DNA of 64,000 nucleotides, taken from Phoronis australis. Taxonomy: Eukaryota; Phoronida; Phoronidae. Positions 63,648-64,000 of this stretch are shown one piece after another. The translations under genes were made by a program, and so were the position numbers. Position 1 is the first letter of the stretch. Each line of letters begins with the position of its first letter. The notes beneath the pieces were generated by a model that was given only the letters and a program-made list of their open reading frames with translations, did no database searches and was not told where the DNA came from. The DNA lies in assembly GCA_002633005.1 (NCBI GenBank), contig NMRA01000182.1:475914-539913 (forward strand), in the 5' to 3' direction.

Positions 63648-64000
63648 ATGCGCCCACATATTTATATGTGGACGCATTATGCCGTCATCTCTGTCCGTCC
63701 GTCCGTCCGTCTGTCCGTCCGGGCGGCGTCCGTCCGGCTTCTGGCGTCCGGCGTCCGCTGCTCTATCTCCAAAACCCTTTGACATAGGTTCATGAAATTT
63801 GGCACATATGTTTCATTCATGAATGGGACGGCATGTGCGAACTTTCGGACGGATCCAACTACCGGTGTGCCCCCTAGTGGCAATTTTAGTTTTTTACGCT
63901 TACCTTTGTATCTTCAAAAGTTTTGAACGGATTTTCATGAAATTTGGTATGTAGGCACCTAGTAGTGAGATGACGCTATCCTGCCGTTTTCAGATGGATT
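63648..64000. mobile_element. GTCC-rich dispersed repeat, truncated by the window edge
   Basis: The left edge is a hairpin, CCCACATAT-TT-ATATGTGG, followed by a (GTCC)n-rich tract at about 63690-63755. Then come lines such as TTCATGAAATTTGGCAC and TTTTCATGAAATTTGGTA, a style of repeat common in marine invertebrate genomes. The element continues beyond the window. Confidence 0.55.

Overview
The window looks like AT-rich genomic DNA from an invertebrate animal. It has long introns, many degenerate non-autonomous transposons, microsatellites and a 411-base assembly gap, and no bacterial-style operons. The one gene I can name with confidence is a RUNX (Runt-domain) transcription factor on the minus strand. 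Its Runt domain is complete across two exons (10776-10389 and 3055-2951), and the rest of the gene runs off the left edge. The phylum cannot be fixed from the sequence; a non-vertebrate deuterostome (hemichordate, echinoderm or cephalochordate) or a lophotrochozoan would all fit.

The RUNX 5' end is the main result. The start exon opens with a peptide resembling the vertebrate P2 (proximal promoter) leader. Buried inside that leader is an in-frame 3' splice site at the position and phase that vertebrate RUNX genes use to join the distal (P1) exon. About 2.3 kb upstream on the same strand, a 61-base open stretch encodes 20 residues ending in Arg. It ends in a matching phase-1 donor, starts just after a TGTGGTT RUNX site, and is a good candidate for that P1 exon. 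The locus therefore appears to carry the two-promoter architecture usually described for vertebrate RUNX genes. RUNX, CRE and nuclear-receptor-type sites and a CpG-rich stretch lie around the two candidate promoters.

Layout from left to right: 1-2950, RUNX downstream intron with one MITE; 2951-3055, second Runt exon; 3056-10388, intron; 10389-10776, start exon; 10761-13014, P1-to-P2 intron with an unexplained coding-like ORF; about 13.1-15.2 kb, putative P1 upstream region and a 564-bp foldback element; 15-49 kb, mostly non-coding DNA with several transposon families, one of them disrupted by a long-inverted-repeat element. Between 49.4 and 59.3 kb a string of phase-compatible candidate exons on the minus strand suggests an unrecognised multi-exon gene upstream of RUNX and in the same orientation. 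From 60.2 to 63.4 kb there are two tandem duplications; the first carries a putative promoter and first exon, also on the minus strand. The window ends in a GTCC-rich dispersed repeat.

Apart from the RUNX exons, the coding calls rest on reading frames, splice consensus and phase matching only, and are marked as tentative.
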